Positions 1 through 8,430 of a stretch of 20,636 nt of DNA are shown here, piece by piece (positions within the stretch are counted from its first letter, which is position 1; every line of letters starts with the position of its first letter). The stretch is taken from positions 1-20,636 of the forward strand of contig CAYYYL010000045.1 of NCBI GenBank assembly GCA_964475835.1, given 5' to 3'. The DNA comes from JABDCI01 sp964475835 (GTDB lineage Bacteria > Verrucomicrobiota > Verrucomicrobiia > JABWAM01). The position numbers were made by a program, and so were the translations under genes. The notes under the pieces were generated by a model that was not told the origin of the DNA, searched no databases, and was given only the letters and a program-made list of their open reading frames with translations.

Positions 1-3000
1 AACCGGGATTTTGTCCCTTCACGAGGTTCGGAGGGTTCGCCCTCCTGTTCCACTGAAGCTTCGGTCCGGGCTGGCGAGGATTCCTTCTTGTTGAACTTCA
101 CCGAGACGATCTTCGACACACCACGCTCCTCCATGGTCACGCCATAGAGCGCGTCCGCCATGCCAATGGTGCGCTTGTTGTGGGTGATGATGACAAACTG
201 GGAGTGCACAAGGAATCGCTCGAGCATTTTGATGAACCGGTTGATGTTTGACTCATCCAGCGGAGCGTCCATTTCGTCGAGCACGCAGAAGGGACTCGGT
301 TTCACCATGTAGATGGCAAAAAGCAACGACACGGCTGTCATCGTTTTTTCACCGCCCGAGAGAAGCATGATGCTTTGAAGCTGCTTTCCGGGGGGCTTCG
401 CCACGATGTCGATGCCGCAATCCAGCGGATCGGTTTCGTCGAGGAGCATGAGGTCCGCCTTTCCGCCACCGAAAAGCTCCTTGAAGACCGATTGGAAATT
501 CTCACGAATCTTCTCGAACGTTTCGAAGAACATCTTTCGCGTCGTGGTGTTGATCTTCTGAAGAATCGCGTGGAGCTGCTCCTTCGAAGTGATCAGGTCC
601 TGATGTTCACGCGTCAGGAAGGTATGGCGCTGCTGCAGTTCGTCGTATTCCTGCACCGCCTCGAGGTTGACCGGCCCCATGCTCGCGATCTTGGCACGCA
701 ATTCCTCCACCCGGGCCGCCACTTGTTCCCAAGTTTCAAATGCCAGATAAGTCGGAGTTTCCGTGGCGACCGGAGTCGCGGCAGCGGACTCGTCGTCTCC
801 CGCCTCGGAAGGCTCCGTGGTTTTCCGCCCGGGGGGAGGAAGGTCCTCGCCCGCCTGAAGAGGAAGCAATTCCACAGTGGCAAGATCGATCTGATATTCG
901 CGCTGGATTCGTTCCCCAAGATGCTGAAGCGTGCCCCGGTTCTCGGTCAGCTTCACCTCGTATTCGGAAATATTCCGCTGCAAACCTTCCATCTGCTGAC
1001 GGAACTGGCGAAGAGCCTCGGTGGCCGCTTCAATTTCACCATCCAGCCGGGCCTTCTCCAGCTCCAGCTGGGAAAGTTCGTCCTGAACCTGGGTGATTGA
1101 AAGGTGGAAGGCCTCGATCTGCTGCGTGGCCTCGGCACATTCACCCTGCCACTGAACAATCCGCTGGCGATTGGAACGGACATCCGACTCGCGGGTCGCG
1201 ATAAACTGGCGCAAATCCTGAAGCTGCGCTTCGATTGGTTGAAGCTGGGTTTCAAATCCACGGATCTGCTGTTCCGTCGTCGCGTGGCCCACACGCAGAT
1301 CATTCGCATGAACGCTGCGCTGGTGGTGTTCTGCCGCCAGCTCCTCGGCACGCTGCGTGGCCACCGTCAGCTCCGACTGCACCGTCAGCTGTTTGGATTC
1401 GGCTTCCGCAAGTTCATGCCGCACGCGTTGATGATCCTCATCGTTTTGGCGCTGCTGACGTTCGATCTCCTGAATTTCAAGATCGATCGTCGTCATGCGG
1501 TTCTCGTGATCGCGCTCCTCCGATTGCATCGCTCCGGCCAGAGCCTCCTTTTTCGTAAGATCATTCTCCTGAAGCCGGAGTTCGGACTGGCGATCTCCGA
1601 GTGATTGTCGAGCAAGGGCACGACGCCCCTCCCACTCCCCCTTACTCGCGCTCAATTCGTTGATGCGCGTTTCAATTCGGGCGATTTCGGCATCCAGTGA
1701 GGCTATTTCGTTCCGGCGTCCGATCAACTGAAGGGGGGAGGATCGCTTTGAACCTGCTGAGAGAATCCCCTGATAGTCCAGCACATCCCCATCGACGGTA
1801 ATAAAGGTGAGTCCTGGATGATACGCGCGGAGTTCCACGGCTTTACCGAGATCCTCCACGATCACCGTGTCGGCGAGCAGTTTGCGCACAAAATCGGTCA
1901 CTAATTCGCCGGGACGAACCACATCATTGGCCCAGCAGAGGGCACCAAGCAGAGGTTCCCGCGTGTAATGCATGGAAGTGCTTTCCGGAGTGGACGCAGT
2001 CTGAATGGCAAACAGGGCGCGTCCCCACTCCCGAATGCGGAGTTGATCGACGAGGTGCATGGCCGTCGGCACATCCGACACGACAATGCTTTGCAAGGCC
2101 TGCCCCATCGCCGCTTCAATCGCGGTGGCAAATTTCGGTTCCACTTCAATGAGATTGGCAAGCGTTCCACGAATAGCACTGGGAACATCCGATGGAGGTT
2201 CCTGACTTGGATCCGTGACCTGACGCAGGAGGGCCTGCGCGCCATCGGAATACCCTTCGTAAGATGCTTGAAGTTGACGCAACACATCCCGTCGGGAAGT
2301 CCGTTCCGAAAGCACCCGCTGTTCCTCGGAAATGCGGGACGTCAGATTCTGACACTCATGCTCCGCTTCACGCAAAGCATCCTCACCACCCAGGACAGCA
2401 TGTCGACTCGCTTCAAATGTGTGCTTGTAGGATTGGAGTTCGATGAGAAGAGCATCCTTGCGCTGCACCAACTTGTGACGTTCCTCGGAGGCGAGCGCCC
2501 GCTCATTCTGAAGTTTCTGAAGGCGGACGGAGAATTCGTTGCGCTGCTTGTCGAGCGTCACCGCCTGATTGCGCACATTGGCCAGCGTTCCCTCCAGTCC
2601 AAGAAGGGTGGATTGAAGCCGCTGGATGACCGTGTTGTGTTCCTTGCGCTCCAGATCAATCTCCTGAAACGCCTTCTGCGCACGTTCCAACTCCGCAGCC
2701 TGTTCCCCAAGGCGGGTGCGGGCGGCATCCAGAGCCTCCTGGGTGGACGCCAGCTTGTCCTGCAAATCAATCAAACGGGTGCGGGAATCGGAGGCTTCGC
2801 GTTCCGCGTTTTGAATGGAAAGCTCCGTCTCGGCAATCCGGTCGCGGTGGGTGCGGATGCGCGTTTCCTGGCGCTCGATCTCGCTCTGCAAGTCCCGCTG
2901 GCGCTGCAACACCTCCTGGCGTCGCGATTCCGTGCCGGTCAACTCGGAGCGCAGGTTCACAATGTTTCCCTCTGCGGCTTCGATCTCCAGGCGCACATCC

Positions 3001-3791
3001 TCAATCTGAGTCTTCAACCGCGACGCCTCCTCCTCCAGCTGGCGGCTGACATCCATCACTTTCTCATAGTCATATCGCGCCATCTGGGTGTCGAGAAGGC
3101 GAACCTCCTCGGTAAGCGCCTTGTAGCGACGGGCCTTGCCCACCTGCCGTTGAAGGGAGCCGATCTGACGCTTCACTTCACGAATGATATCCTCCACACG
3201 AACCAGATTTGCCTCCGTGTACTCGAGTTTGCGAAGCGCCTCCTTCTTCTGCGATTTGAACTTTGTGATCCCGGCAGCCTCTTCGAAAATCGCACGACGA
3301 TCCTCAGGATGGGAGGAGAGAATTTTATCGATCTTCCCCTGCTCCATGATGGAGTACGAGGAACGACCGATGCCCGTGTCCATGAAGAGCGTCTGCACGT
3401 CCTTCAACCGGCACGGAGTCTTGTTGATCAGATACTCCGAATTGCCGTCGCGAAACACACGACGGGTGATCGTCACCTCATCGTAGTTCGTATCCATCTC
3501 CACCAACTGCCCCGTCTTGAGCACGTCCTTGCAGTCCGCAAACGTCATGCTCACTTCCGCCATGCCGAAGGACTTGCGGGTGTCCGTGCCGCTGAAAATC
3601 ACATCCGACATCTCACCCCCGCGAAGCGCCTTCGCCGACTGCTCACCCAGGACCCAACGAATGGCATCCGATACGTTGGATTTGCCACACCCGTTCGGCC
3701 CGACAATCGCCACCACTCCACGCAGAAAATCCACGCTGGTTTTGTCGGCAAAACTCTTGAAACCAACCATCTGAAGATTCTTTAAGTACAT
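1..3791 (-). CDS. smc: Chromosome segregation protein SMC (3' end cut by window edge)
   Basis: SMC is the ATPase of the bacterial condensin complex; it organises and segregates the chromosome together with ScpA and ScpB. The reading frame is open from ATG at 3791 to the left edge (1263 full codons, no stop), so the C-terminus is missing. The N-terminal head has Walker A GPNGCGKS at residues 31-38. Long coiled-coil regions flank a hinge at about residues 520-680. The C-terminal head has signature LSGGEK (1144-1149), Walker B with D1172-E1173 (VLDEMDAPLD) and an ITHNK switch region. Bacterial SMCs are usually near 1150-1200 residues; here the head is followed by a charged, low-complexity tail rich in Glu, Ser and Pro that runs off the window. 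No good Shine-Dalgarno precedes 3791, but the conserved start (MYLKNLQMVGFKSFAD) fits that ATG. The family call is secure. Confidence 0.97.
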   Translation of the reverse strand, partial: MYLKNLQMVGFKSFADKTSVDFLRGVVAIVGPNGCGKSNVSDAIRWVLGEQSAKALRGGEMSDVIFSGTDTRKSFGMAEVSMTFADCKDVLKTGQLVEMDTNYDEVTITRRVFRDGNSEYLINKTPCRLKDVQTLFMDTGIGRSSYSIMEQGKIDKILSSHPEDRRAIFEEAAGITKFKSQKKEALRKLEYTEANLVRVEDIIREVKRQIGSLQRQVGKARRYKALTEEVRLLDTQMARYDYEKVMDVSRQLEEEASRLKTQIEDVRLEIEAAEGNIVNLRSELTGTESRRQEVLQRQRDLQSEIERQETRIRTHRDRIAETELSIQNAEREASDSRTRLIDLQDKLASTQEALDAARTRLGEQAAELERAQKAFQEIDLERKEHNTVIQRLQSTLLGLEGTLANVRNQAVTLDKQRNEFSVRLQKLQNERALASEERHKLVQRKDALLIELQSYKHTFEASRHAVLGGEDALREAEHECQNLTSRISEEQRVLSERTSRRDVLRQLQASYEGYSDGAQALLRQVTDPSQEPPSDVPSAIRGTLANLIEVEPKFATAIEAAMGQALQSIVVSDVPTAMHLVDQLRIREWGRALFAIQTASTPESTSMHYTREPLLGALCWANDVVRPGELVTDFVRKLLADTVIVEDLGKAVELRAYHPGLTFITVDGDVLDYQGILSAGSKRSSPLQLIGRRNEIASLDAEIARIETRINELSASKGEWEGRRALARQSLGDRQSELRLQENDLTKKEALAGAMQSEERDHENRMTTIDLEIQEIERQQRQNDEDHQRVRHELAEAESKQLTVQSELTVATQRAEELAAEHHQRSVHANDLRVGHATTEQQIRGFETQLQPIEAQLQDLRQFIATRESDVRSNRQRIVQWQGECAEATQQIEAFHLSITQVQDELSQLELEKARLDGEIEAATEALRQFRQQMEGLQRNISEYEVKLTENRGTLQHLGERIQREYQIDLATVELLPLQAGEDLPPPGRKTTEPSEAGDDESAAATPVATETPTYLAFETWEQVAARVEELRAKIASMGPVNLEAVQEYDELQQRHTFLTREHQDLITSKEQLHAILQKINTTTRKMFFETFEKIRENFQSVFKELFGGGKADLMLLDETDPLDCGIDIVAKPPGKQLQSIMLLSGGEKTMTAVSLLFAIYMVKPSPFCVLDEMDAPLDESNINRFIKMLERFLVHSQFVIITHNKRTIGMADALYGVTMEERGVSKIVSVKFNKKESSPARTEASVEQEGEPSEPREGTKSR

Positions 3792-4000
3792 GATAATAAA
3801 GAGATAAGGCCCGTGTTGCGAAAATGACAAAGGAGGAGAAGTACTTCAAGTGAAATTCACCACTTAATAAGGTGGGAAGTCACTGAACCAACCACTACCT
3901 GTTGTAGGTTTTTTCGACATGCAGGAAACTCCATCTTTGATGCCCGATTTCCTCAGAAACAACAACGACTTTCGACAGGATTACCCCAAAAAAAACAGTT

Positions 4001-4417
4001 TCAATCCTTGTTTGGAAAATACTTCTTCACTTCAGGAAGATAGTCGATGGGAAGGAATGCCGTGACGGTGTAGAAAGTGATGGCCCTTTTTTCGCGATGT
4101 TCGCTCAGGAAAAAGATTCCACGATCACCAAGTTCGTACTCCGGAATATTAGCCCATTCCGGCTCATCCCACATGATGTGGATCTGACTCTCATTGAGCA
4201 CCCCTTGGAGGATGTCATACGCGGCGAGATTGGCATCCCATTTATAACGGATGCCCCGATCGGAGGAAGGGAGTTTGATTTGATAGGTGTTGATTTGCCC
4301 CACCACAATCACACTCGATTCATGGCACAGGTTCGAAATCATGTGGGTGGGATCCCTCCGGCACGACACCAGAAGACTCAACGCAAACATTCCCAACATC
4401 CAGGCGCGATTTCGCAT
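4001..4417 (-). CDS. Putative lipoprotein of unknown function
   Basis: This is a 138-residue product from ATG 4417; an in-frame TTG at 4432 would add five residues but is less likely. The N-terminus is a typical lipoprotein signal: positive start (MRNR), hydrophobic stretch, then lipobox LVSC with C19 as the predicted lipidated cysteine. Removal of the signal would leave a membrane-anchored protein of about 120 residues. The mature part contains a beta-rich pattern (SSVIVVGQI, then GDRGIFFLSE). This loosely resembles small secreted OB-fold or TIMP-like proteins, but I cannot assign a family. It lies on the same strand as three other unknown genes (4492-6179), with a gap of 74 bases from the upstream membrane-protein gene, so co-transcription is possible. 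Expression is supported only by the coherent signal peptide and the open frame. Confidence 0.72.
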   Translation of the reverse strand: MRNRAWMLGMFALSLLVSCRRDPTHMISNLCHESSVIVVGQINTYQIKLPSSDRGIRYKWDANLAAYDILQGVLNESQIHIMWDEPEWANIPEYELGDRGIFFLSEHREKRAITFYTVTAFLPIDYLPEVKKYFPNKD

Positions 4418-4491
4418 AAGTGATTCGGACAAACAGGTTAACTACGACCTGTCTCCGCCTGTTGCAAGTGGAATCTCCTACCCCCCATCCA

Positions 4492-5223
4492 TCAAACAGC
4501 CTGATCGAACAACACCCCGCGATGGGGAATATGTTTGGAGAGTCTCTGGAGAAGGATCTGAAAGGTAAAACGAACGAGTGAGGAAAGGAACACCTTCCTC
4601 CGACGGCGGTGCAACGCCTGCAACTCCACCGAAAGTTCCATCGCCGACACCTCCCGACGATGAATTTCCCTAGAATGCAAATGCCGCACTCCCTCCCGGT
4701 GTTTGCTGAAAAGATCCTCCAGTTTGGCGCCCGGAAAAACCTGACGAAACTCCCCCACTCCAAGAGGGAACGTGTCTCCACCCACATCGGAGATTGAGCT
4801 CAAATATCCATAACCTCCATCAAGCCAGGTGATCATCTCGTACACCGGCTTCGGGGGCCAGGCGACCGTCCTTCCCAACAAACAAAACGTGCTCCACTCC
4901 GCATTCCAATAAGGAATAACCACCACAGGCACCATCGTACGAACCTCCATCGGCATCCCGGCCGGCACAAACCCCAAGCCTGACAGCACATGTGTCTCAG
5001 CCTTGAAGGGAGCGAGATCGGCTTCAGGAACCGGCACGATCTTCACTTCCTCCGGCAATTCGTGAAGCAGCATCAGGAGATAGAAGGAAAAAAAACCTGC
5101 CAACAAACAGGCCAGAAGCATCAGCCATCGGAACCACCCCAAGCCACTCAGAAAATGGGGCGGCAGAATCAGGAGCCACAATGCAGCCCCACCCCATGCC
5201 ACTGGCATCCATTTGAACAACAT
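4492..5223 (-). CDS. Hypothetical membrane protein, two N-terminal transmembrane segments
   Basis: This 243-residue protein is not recognised. Two hydrophobic segments near the N-terminus (about residues 8-27 and 33-53) form a probable helical hairpin. They are followed by a soluble region of about 190 residues and a very basic C-terminal part containing an HRRRRK run. ATG 5223 is preferred over GTG 5232 because a purine-rich GAGGGGTGGGGAG stretch directly precedes it. The soluble part contains a Trp/Pro-rich segment (VIPYWNAEWSTFCLLGRT) and a Gly/Tyr-rich stretch (LDGGYGYLSS). No catalytic motif was seen. It sits between the lipoprotein gene and the 130-residue gene, all on the minus strand. 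It may form part of an envelope-associated gene set with the lipoprotein, but that is inference from proximity only. Confidence 0.65.
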   Translation of the reverse strand: MLFKWMPVAWGGAALWLLILPPHFLSGLGWFRWLMLLACLLAGFFSFYLLMLLHELPEEVKIVPVPEADLAPFKAETHVLSGLGFVPAGMPMEVRTMVPVVVIPYWNAEWSTFCLLGRTVAWPPKPVYEMITWLDGGYGYLSSISDVGGDTFPLGVGEFRQVFPGAKLEDLFSKHREGVRHLHSREIHRREVSAMELSVELQALHRRRRKVFLSSLVRFTFQILLQRLSKHIPHRGVLFDQAV

Positions 5224-5364
5224 GCTCCCCACCCCTCAAAAATAGGGATTCGCCCACGCAGCTCAAGCCAGGAAATGCTCGCCACCCTGATTGAAAATTC
5301 GGCCAGGTCAAAATGCACTTTTTCATAGCCATTCCCTCTGGTTCCGCAACCTGCGGGGTCCTCA

Positions 5365-5757
5365 TTACTTCAAATAGTATAACACCATCGCAAGCTTCAG
5401 AAATCCCTCAATGGTCTCCCGGGATAACTCTGAAAAGACTTTGCCATAATCCTCTGCCATTCGACCCCTATCAAAATCATCCATGTCCCCATAGGTGCCT
5501 CCCGAGGGCGCCTTGCCACCATGACGACCAATAAAATACTGTGAGTTTTCCCCCTGAAGCACTTCGTTCTGAACGGTTGTCTTAAACCTTCGAAGCAACT
5601 GAACGCGGGCGGGATCATAAGATCCAAGGTGCCTTGTTCGAATCGCAACCTTCACTTTCTCCTCAAATTCAACCGGATCCGAAAAATCAAACTCTTGAGC
5701 CAAAATGCCCAGGACCACGGTCTCGTAAGAAGCGGGCCGACGCGCGGAAGGTTTCAT
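5365..5757 (-). CDS. Hypothetical protein (130 aa)
   Basis: This is a soluble 130-residue protein starting at ATG 5757, with a weak upstream GGGA. No signal peptide, membrane segment or metal-binding motif is visible. The sequence mixes charged helices (FEEKVKVAIRTRHLG, RVQLLRRFKTTVQNE) with a central Gly/Asp-rich turn region (GGTYGDMDDFDRGR) and a hydrophobic C-terminal helix (FLKLAMVLYYLK). I do not recognise the family. It lies 62 bases downstream of the 119-residue gene on the same strand, which suggests a two-gene unit. The antisense open frames over it are weaker. Confidence 0.6.
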   Translation of the reverse strand: MKPSARRPASYETVVLGILAQEFDFSDPVEFEEKVKVAIRTRHLGSYDPARVQLLRRFKTTVQNEVLQGENSQYFIGRHGGKAPSGGTYGDMDDFDRGRMAEDYGKVFSELSRETIEGFLKLAMVLYYLK

Positions 5758-5819
5758 TCAATTAATTCCCAGAATCTCATGACTGGAAACCTCGCATACG
5801 GGCAGGACAGGCTGCGAGG

Positions 5820-6179
5820 TCATCGATCCAGCCATTCCCGGTATTGCTTCCAATCGGTGTCGATGATTCGTTGTTCCTGATCCGGAGGCAGCGCTCCAGA
5901 TAGAGGAACATGCAGGAAATAGGAGGGGTACTCCGCCGCAGCAAGCACGTCGCGATAGTCTCGCTTGGCAACCTCAATTCCCTGCCGAATCCGCTCCATA
6001 TTCCCCGCTGCAAGCTTGAGAACGGCGAGTCGGACCCTATCGGACTCACGATGCCAGCTCTCCACCCCATACTCCCCAAGAATCGAAAGGACCTGTTTCA
6101 CATTGTCTGCAGGAAAATCACGACAAACAACCCGCCCGACATCCGCACCTGTGACTTTCGGGGTTGGTTGGGACGACAT
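5820..6179 (-). CDS. Hypothetical protein (119 aa)
   Basis: This is a soluble 119-residue protein of unknown family. ATG 6179 is preceded by GAGG at a suitable distance. The predicted fold is mostly helical: an N-terminal region around VVCRDFPADNVKQVLSILG, a middle helix rich in Arg, Leu and Ala (RVRLAVLKLAAGN), and a C-terminal acidic/aromatic segment ending WKQYREWLDR. There is no signal peptide or membrane helix. It is the first gene of the minus-strand set running toward smc and is divergent from the Fur-family regulator, with 213 bases between the two starts. The operator at 6337-6359 lies nearer the regulator, but an effect on this gene cannot be excluded. Confidence 0.62.
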   Translation of the reverse strand: MSSQPTPKVTGADVGRVVCRDFPADNVKQVLSILGEYGVESWHRESDRVRLAVLKLAAGNMERIRQGIEVAKRDYRDVLAAAEYPSYFLHVPLSGALPPDQEQRIIDTDWKQYREWLDR

Positions 6180-6336
6180 AAATTGATGGCCTCATCAAGG
6201 GGGTTGACCAAGGTGGTACCCAAACCAGCTTATCCGGGGAAAACCTTCCAGGTCAACCCGCATACACCTTTGCCCCCAGGTGCCCTTCCCTGGATGAATC
6301 AGGATCTTTCCCAACGAATTCAAAGGCAAATCCCCA

Positions 6337-6359
6337 TTTAGAATAGTTTTAACTATTGA
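6337..6359 (+). promoter_or_regulatory. Fur/PerR-type operator upstream of the regulator gene
   Basis: This contains a perfect 7-2-7 inverted repeat, AATAGTT-TT-AACTATT (6342-6357), inside a 23-bp block beginning TTTAGAATAG. The same block recurs before sufB at 6851-6873 with 20 of 23 identical positions. An alternative 7-1-7 reading, TTAGAAT-A-GTTTTAA, resembles the PerR box. TAGAAT (6339-6344) could also be a -10 hexamer, so binding would block transcription. It lies 33 bases before the regulator start. The repeat is seen directly; its use as an operator is inferred. Confidence 0.7.
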
Positions 6360-6392
6360 TTTGAAACCGGGGGTGGGTAAACTTTTTGCTCC

Positions 6393-6821
6393 ATGAAACG
6401 GATCCATGACACCCTGGAAACGAGCGGCCTCCGCCCCACCAAGCAGAGGGAGCACGTCTACAACATCCTCCTTCAGGAGCGGGATCATCCCACGGCTGAG
6501 GAGATATTCATCCGCGCCAAGGCAGGCATGCCGGCCATTTCCCTCGCCACGGTATACAATTGCCTCGAAGCTCTCGAAGCATGTGGCCTCGTCCGACAGG
6601 TGAACCTCCAGCGCGCCGCCACCCGCTACTGCCCAAACATGCACGAGCATCACCACTTCTACTGCGACTCTTGTGAAAGTGTCTTCGATGTACCTGTGGC
6701 GACCTCCCCCCAGAATCCGGAGGCAAAACTTCCCTCCGGTTTTGAAATCCGACGATGCGAGGTCTCCTTCCGGGGCCTGTGCCCCTCCTGCCAGCCCTCA
6801 AAAATCCGCCGTCGGGGCTAA
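6393..6821 (+). CDS. Fur/PerR-family metal-dependent transcriptional regulator
   Basis: This 142-residue DNA-binding repressor of the Fur superfamily has a winged-helix N-terminal domain (LRPTKQREHVYNIL; recognition helix region ISLATVYNCLEAL, about residues 49-61) and a C-terminal dimerisation/metal domain. Two CXXC pairs, C91/C94 and C130/C133, match the structural zinc site. Aligning by hand without gaps to Bacillus subtilis PerR, the regulatory ligands H37, H91, H93 and D104 correspond to H32, H86, H88 and D99, but D85 corresponds to C80. It is therefore PerR-like with an unusual ligand. It is the first gene on the plus strand before the suf operon, 127 bases from sufB. Operators precede both, so autoregulation and control of iron-sulfur assembly in response to iron or peroxide are likely. 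I give no symbol because Fur and PerR cannot be separated here. Confidence 0.93.
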   Translation: MKRIHDTLETSGLRPTKQREHVYNILLQERDHPTAEEIFIRAKAGMPAISLATVYNCLEALEACGLVRQVNLQRAATRYCPNMHEHHHFYCDSCESVFDVPVATSPQNPEAKLPSGFEIRRCEVSFRGLCPSCQPSKIRRRG

Positions 6822-6850
6822 AAAAACCTCCTTGGGACGGAAATTTTAAC

Positions 6851-6873
6851 TTTAGAATAGTTCTTATTATTGA
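6851..6873 (+). promoter_or_regulatory. Second copy of the Fur/PerR-type operator, upstream of sufB
   Basis: This 23-bp block is identical to 6337-6359 at 20 positions. The dyad AATAGTT-CT-TATTATT (6856-6871) is less symmetrical than the first copy. It also reads as TTAGAAT-A-GTTCTTA, close to the PerR-box pattern. TAGAAT at 6853-6858 is a plausible -10 hexamer, with TTGGGA (6832-6837) as a weak -35 at a short 15-base spacing. It lies 75 bases before the sufB start, so it probably controls the whole suf operon. Confidence 0.7.
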
Positions 6874-6948
6874 CCCCACACCCTTTTATTTCTATCATGA
6901 AGGATCGGCAGGATTGCGCCGCGGTGCAATCGCCGTTTTGAGGAAACT

Positions 6949-8394
6949 ATGAGCACAGGAATGGACGCCATCGAAGAATTTGTCGGATCCGATTACAAAT
7001 ACGGGTTCGTTACCAATGTCGAATCCGACTCCCTGCCGCCGGGGCTGAATGAGGACATCATCCGGGAGATCGCCAAAAAGAAGAACGAGCCGGATTTCAT
7101 GTTGGAGTGGCGCCTTCGCGCCTACCGTCACTGGACCACCCTGAAGGAGCCGCAGTGGCCGAACGTCAGCTACCCCCCCATTGATTTTCAAAAAACGATC
7201 TACTACTCGGCTCCGAAGCCGAAGAAAAAACTAAACAGCCTGGACGAGGTCGATCCCGAGGTGTTGAAAACGTTTGAAAAGCTCGGCATCTCGCTATCGG
7301 AACAGAAGCGCCTCTCAGGAGTGGCCGTGGATGCCATCATCGACAGCGTTTCAGTCGCCACCACCTTCCAGAAGGATCTGGAAAAGCACGGCATCATCTT
7401 CTGTTCGTTTTCCGAAGCTGTTCAGAAGCACCCCGACCTCGTGCAGAAATATCTCGGAAGCGTGGTTCCCCATACGGACAACTTCTACGCCGCGCTCAAC
7501 TCAGCGGTGTTTAGCGACGGCTCGTTTTGCTACATTCCCAAGGGAGTTCGTTGTCCCATGGAACTCTCGACTTACTTCCGGATCAATGCCGCGGGTAGCG
7601 GACAGTTCGAGCGAACCCTGATCGTCGCGGACGAAGGCAGCTATGTGAGCTATCTCGAAGGTTGCACCGCCCCGATGCGGGATGAACATCAACTCCACGC
7701 CGCCGTGGTGGAACTGGTGGCATTGGAAAAAGCGGAGATCAAATATTCGACCGTACAAAACTGGTACCCCGGAGACAAGGACGGCAAGGGCGGGATCTAC
7801 AATTTCGTAACCAAACGCGGAGTCTGCAAAGGAAATCACTCGAAGATCTCCTGGACGCAGGTGGAGACAGGCTCGGCCATTACCTGGAAATATCCGAGCG
7901 TTCTTCTGCAGGGCGACCATTCCGTGGGGGAGTTCTACTCCGTCGCGCTGACCAATCACTGTCAGCAGGCAGATACCGGAACCAAGATGATCCACGTGGG
8001 AAAGGATACGAGCAGCACGATCGTCTCCAAGGGAATCTCCGCCGGGCGCGGGCAAAACAGCTACCGCGGTCTCGTGAAAATCATGAAAAATGCGGAGAAC
8101 GCGCGTAACTACTCGCAGTGCGACTCCCTTCTCCTCGGCGACCGATGCGGGGCCCACACTTTCCCGTACATCGAGGTCAAAAATCGATCCTCGAAAGTCG
8201 AGCACGAGGCCACGACCTCAAAAATTGGCGAGGACCAGATTTTCTACTGCAATCAACGCGGACTCTCCACCCAGGACGCCGTCAACATGATCGTGAACGG
8301 CTACTGCAAGGAGGTATTCCGGCAGTTGCCCATGGAATTTGCCGTGGAGGCACAAAAACTTTTGGGCGTCAGTCTTGAAGGAAGTGTGGGCTGA
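6949..8394 (+). CDS. sufB: Fe-S cluster assembly protein SufB
   Basis: SufB is the main scaffold subunit of the cytosolic SufBCD complex, on which Fe-S clusters are built before transfer to apo-proteins. The 481-residue length is normal. The C-terminal beta-helix core carries the conserved motif DRCGAHTFPYIE, whose Cys (C400) corresponds to the catalytic/cluster cysteine of E. coli SufB. EHEATTSKIGEDQ and the C-terminus AVEAQKLLGVSLEGSVG are also typical. Start ATG 6949 has a good upstream GAGGAAA. It opens the operon, with sufC 36 bases downstream. A leader of about 75 bases separates the probable operator from the start; it holds a small stem-loop (6912-6931) and a 14-codon open frame. The identification is certain. 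Confidence 0.98.
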   Translation: MSTGMDAIEEFVGSDYKYGFVTNVESDSLPPGLNEDIIREIAKKKNEPDFMLEWRLRAYRHWTTLKEPQWPNVSYPPIDFQKTIYYSAPKPKKKLNSLDEVDPEVLKTFEKLGISLSEQKRLSGVAVDAIIDSVSVATTFQKDLEKHGIIFCSFSEAVQKHPDLVQKYLGSVVPHTDNFYAALNSAVFSDGSFCYIPKGVRCPMELSTYFRINAAGSGQFERTLIVADEGSYVSYLEGCTAPMRDEHQLHAAVVELVALEKAEIKYSTVQNWYPGDKDGKGGIYNFVTKRGVCKGNHSKISWTQVETGSAITWKYPSVLLQGDHSVGEFYSVALTNHCQQADTGTKMIHVGKDTSSTIVSKGISAGRGQNSYRGLVKIMKNAENARNYSQCDSLLLGDRCGAHTFPYIEVKNRSSKVEHEATTSKIGEDQIFYCNQRGLSTQDAVNMIVNGYCKEVFRQLPMEFAVEAQKLLGVSLEGSVG

Positions 8395-8430
8395 CGTTCC
8401 GACCATCTGAAGCAATCAACGATTTATTTT

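Noticed and set aside
1968..3785. 605-codon open frame on the plus strand opposite smc
   Set aside because: It lies fully antisense to a gene with clear SMC motifs; its translation is Leu/Arg/His-rich without domains.
3892..3930. Hairpin-like CTAC/GTAG followed by a T-run, near the smc start
   Set aside because: The T-run is on the plus strand, where no gene precedes it, and the stem is only four bases.
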